A stretch of 5,924 nt of DNA from Leptotrichia sp. oral taxon 215 (GTDB taxonomy: Bacteria > Fusobacteriota > Fusobacteriia > Fusobacteriales > Leptotrichiaceae). Positions 5,487-5,924 of this stretch are shown one piece after another; positions within the stretch are counted from its first letter, which is position 1; each line of letters starts with the position of its first letter. The notes under the pieces are model-generated. The model was not told the origin of the DNA. It ran no database searches and saw nothing but the letters and a program-made list of their open reading frames with translations. The position numbers and the translations under genes were made by a program. Location of the stretch: positions 1 through 5,924 of the forward strand of contig CAJPML010000079.1 of assembly GCA_905371725.1 (NCBI GenBank), read 5' to 3'.

Positions 5487-5924
5487 ATGAAAAATATAGA
5501 TTTATATGGTAGGAAAGAATACAAGGAAATAAATGAGCTGTTAAATAGAAAAATAAATGAAAAAAAGACATTAGTAGCAGTACATCGCGGAATGTCAGCT
5601 GGAAATATAATAGAAAATACAATACCTGCCTATATTGCTACAATTGAAACTGGTGGAGATATATTGGAAGTAGATGTTATAAAATCTACAGATGGAGTAT
5701 ATTATGCTTTTCATAACGGAAATGAAAAAAGATTACTGAATAAAAGAAAAGACATAAAAAAAATGTCATCAAAGGAAATCGAAAAATGCAGTTACAATAA
5801 TCCTATAGGTGAAAAGACAAGTTATAAAGTGGAAAAACTGGACACAATATTGAAACATTTTGAAGGAAAGGATGTTCTTATAAATATTGACAGGGCATGG
5901 GAATATTTTGAGGATTTATTGAAT
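5487..5924 (+). CDS. glycerophosphodiester phosphodiesterase family protein (N-terminal part)
   Basis: The gene runs off the right edge; 146 codons are present. After about 28 lead residues comes the GDPD barrel signature: HRG (33-35), ENT (43-45), EVDV (61-64) with likely metal ligands Glu61 and Asp63, TDG (68-70), and His76 in FHNGNE. His33 and His76 are the expected catalytic pair. The third metal-ligand region reads INID (132-135), so Asp135 may replace the usual Glu. GDPDs hydrolyse glycerophosphodiesters to glycerol-3-phosphate and an alcohol. There is no signal peptide, so it should act in the cytoplasm on imported substrate. ATG 5487 is the first start after an in-frame TAG at 5475-5477; the nearest ribosome site, AAAGGA (5469-5474), is rather distant at 12 nt. 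It lies 36 nt behind the permease gene and is probably its operon partner. Whether the C-terminus is complete cannot be seen. Confidence 0.88.
   Translation, partial: MKNIDLYGRKEYKEINELLNRKINEKKTLVAVHRGMSAGNIIENTIPAYIATIETGGDILEVDVIKSTDGVYYAFHNGNEKRLLNKRKDIKKMSSKEIEKCSYNNPIGEKTSYKVEKLDTILKHFEGKDVLINIDRAWEYFEDLLN

Overview
The window is AT-rich bacterial DNA. Arginine is coded almost only by AGA/AGG, A/T-ending codons dominate, Shine-Dalgarno sites are purine-rich (AAAGGGAG, AGGAGG, AAGGAG), and intergenic DNA is very AT-rich. Together with the protein families present, this suggests Fusobacteriota, possibly the Leptotrichia/Sebaldella group. A low-GC Firmicute cannot be excluded from the sequence alone.

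Left part (1-1263): a LysR-type regulator gene on the plus strand, with a good promoter (54-82), converges on a small TusA/YeeD-like sulfur-carrier gene on the minus strand. Their 3' ends overlap by 11 nt.

Middle (1264-1572): a 309-nt divergent control region without genes. It holds a leftward promoter for the sulfur-carrier gene inside a large interrupted inverted repeat (1297-1351). It also holds a consensus rightward promoter (TTGACA-16-TATAAT, 1470-1497) followed by a perfect 9+9 palindrome (1511-1530), whose half-site recurs upstream at 1407-1415.

Right part (1573-5924): a co-directional ABC importer operon. It encodes a lipoprotein solute-binding protein, an ATPase, a fused double-domain permease with two EAA loops, and the first 146 codons of a glycerophosphodiester phosphodiesterase (GDPD) family protein that runs off the window. 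A strong hairpin with a short T-run separates the binding-protein gene from the ATPase gene and probably reduces downstream expression. The architecture is that of FbpABC/AfuABC importers, which are usually labelled ferric iron. The linked GDPD, and a binding protein with no Tyr-Tyr pair, make an organophosphate substrate such as a glycerophosphodiester a better working hypothesis. The phosphodiesterase would then split the imported compound to glycerol-3-phosphate and an alcohol in the cytoplasm.

No tRNA, rRNA, CRISPR array, insertion sequence or phage gene was seen. The most notable items are the control structures around 1297-1530, the hairpin at 2662-2707, and the transporter-phosphodiesterase linkage.
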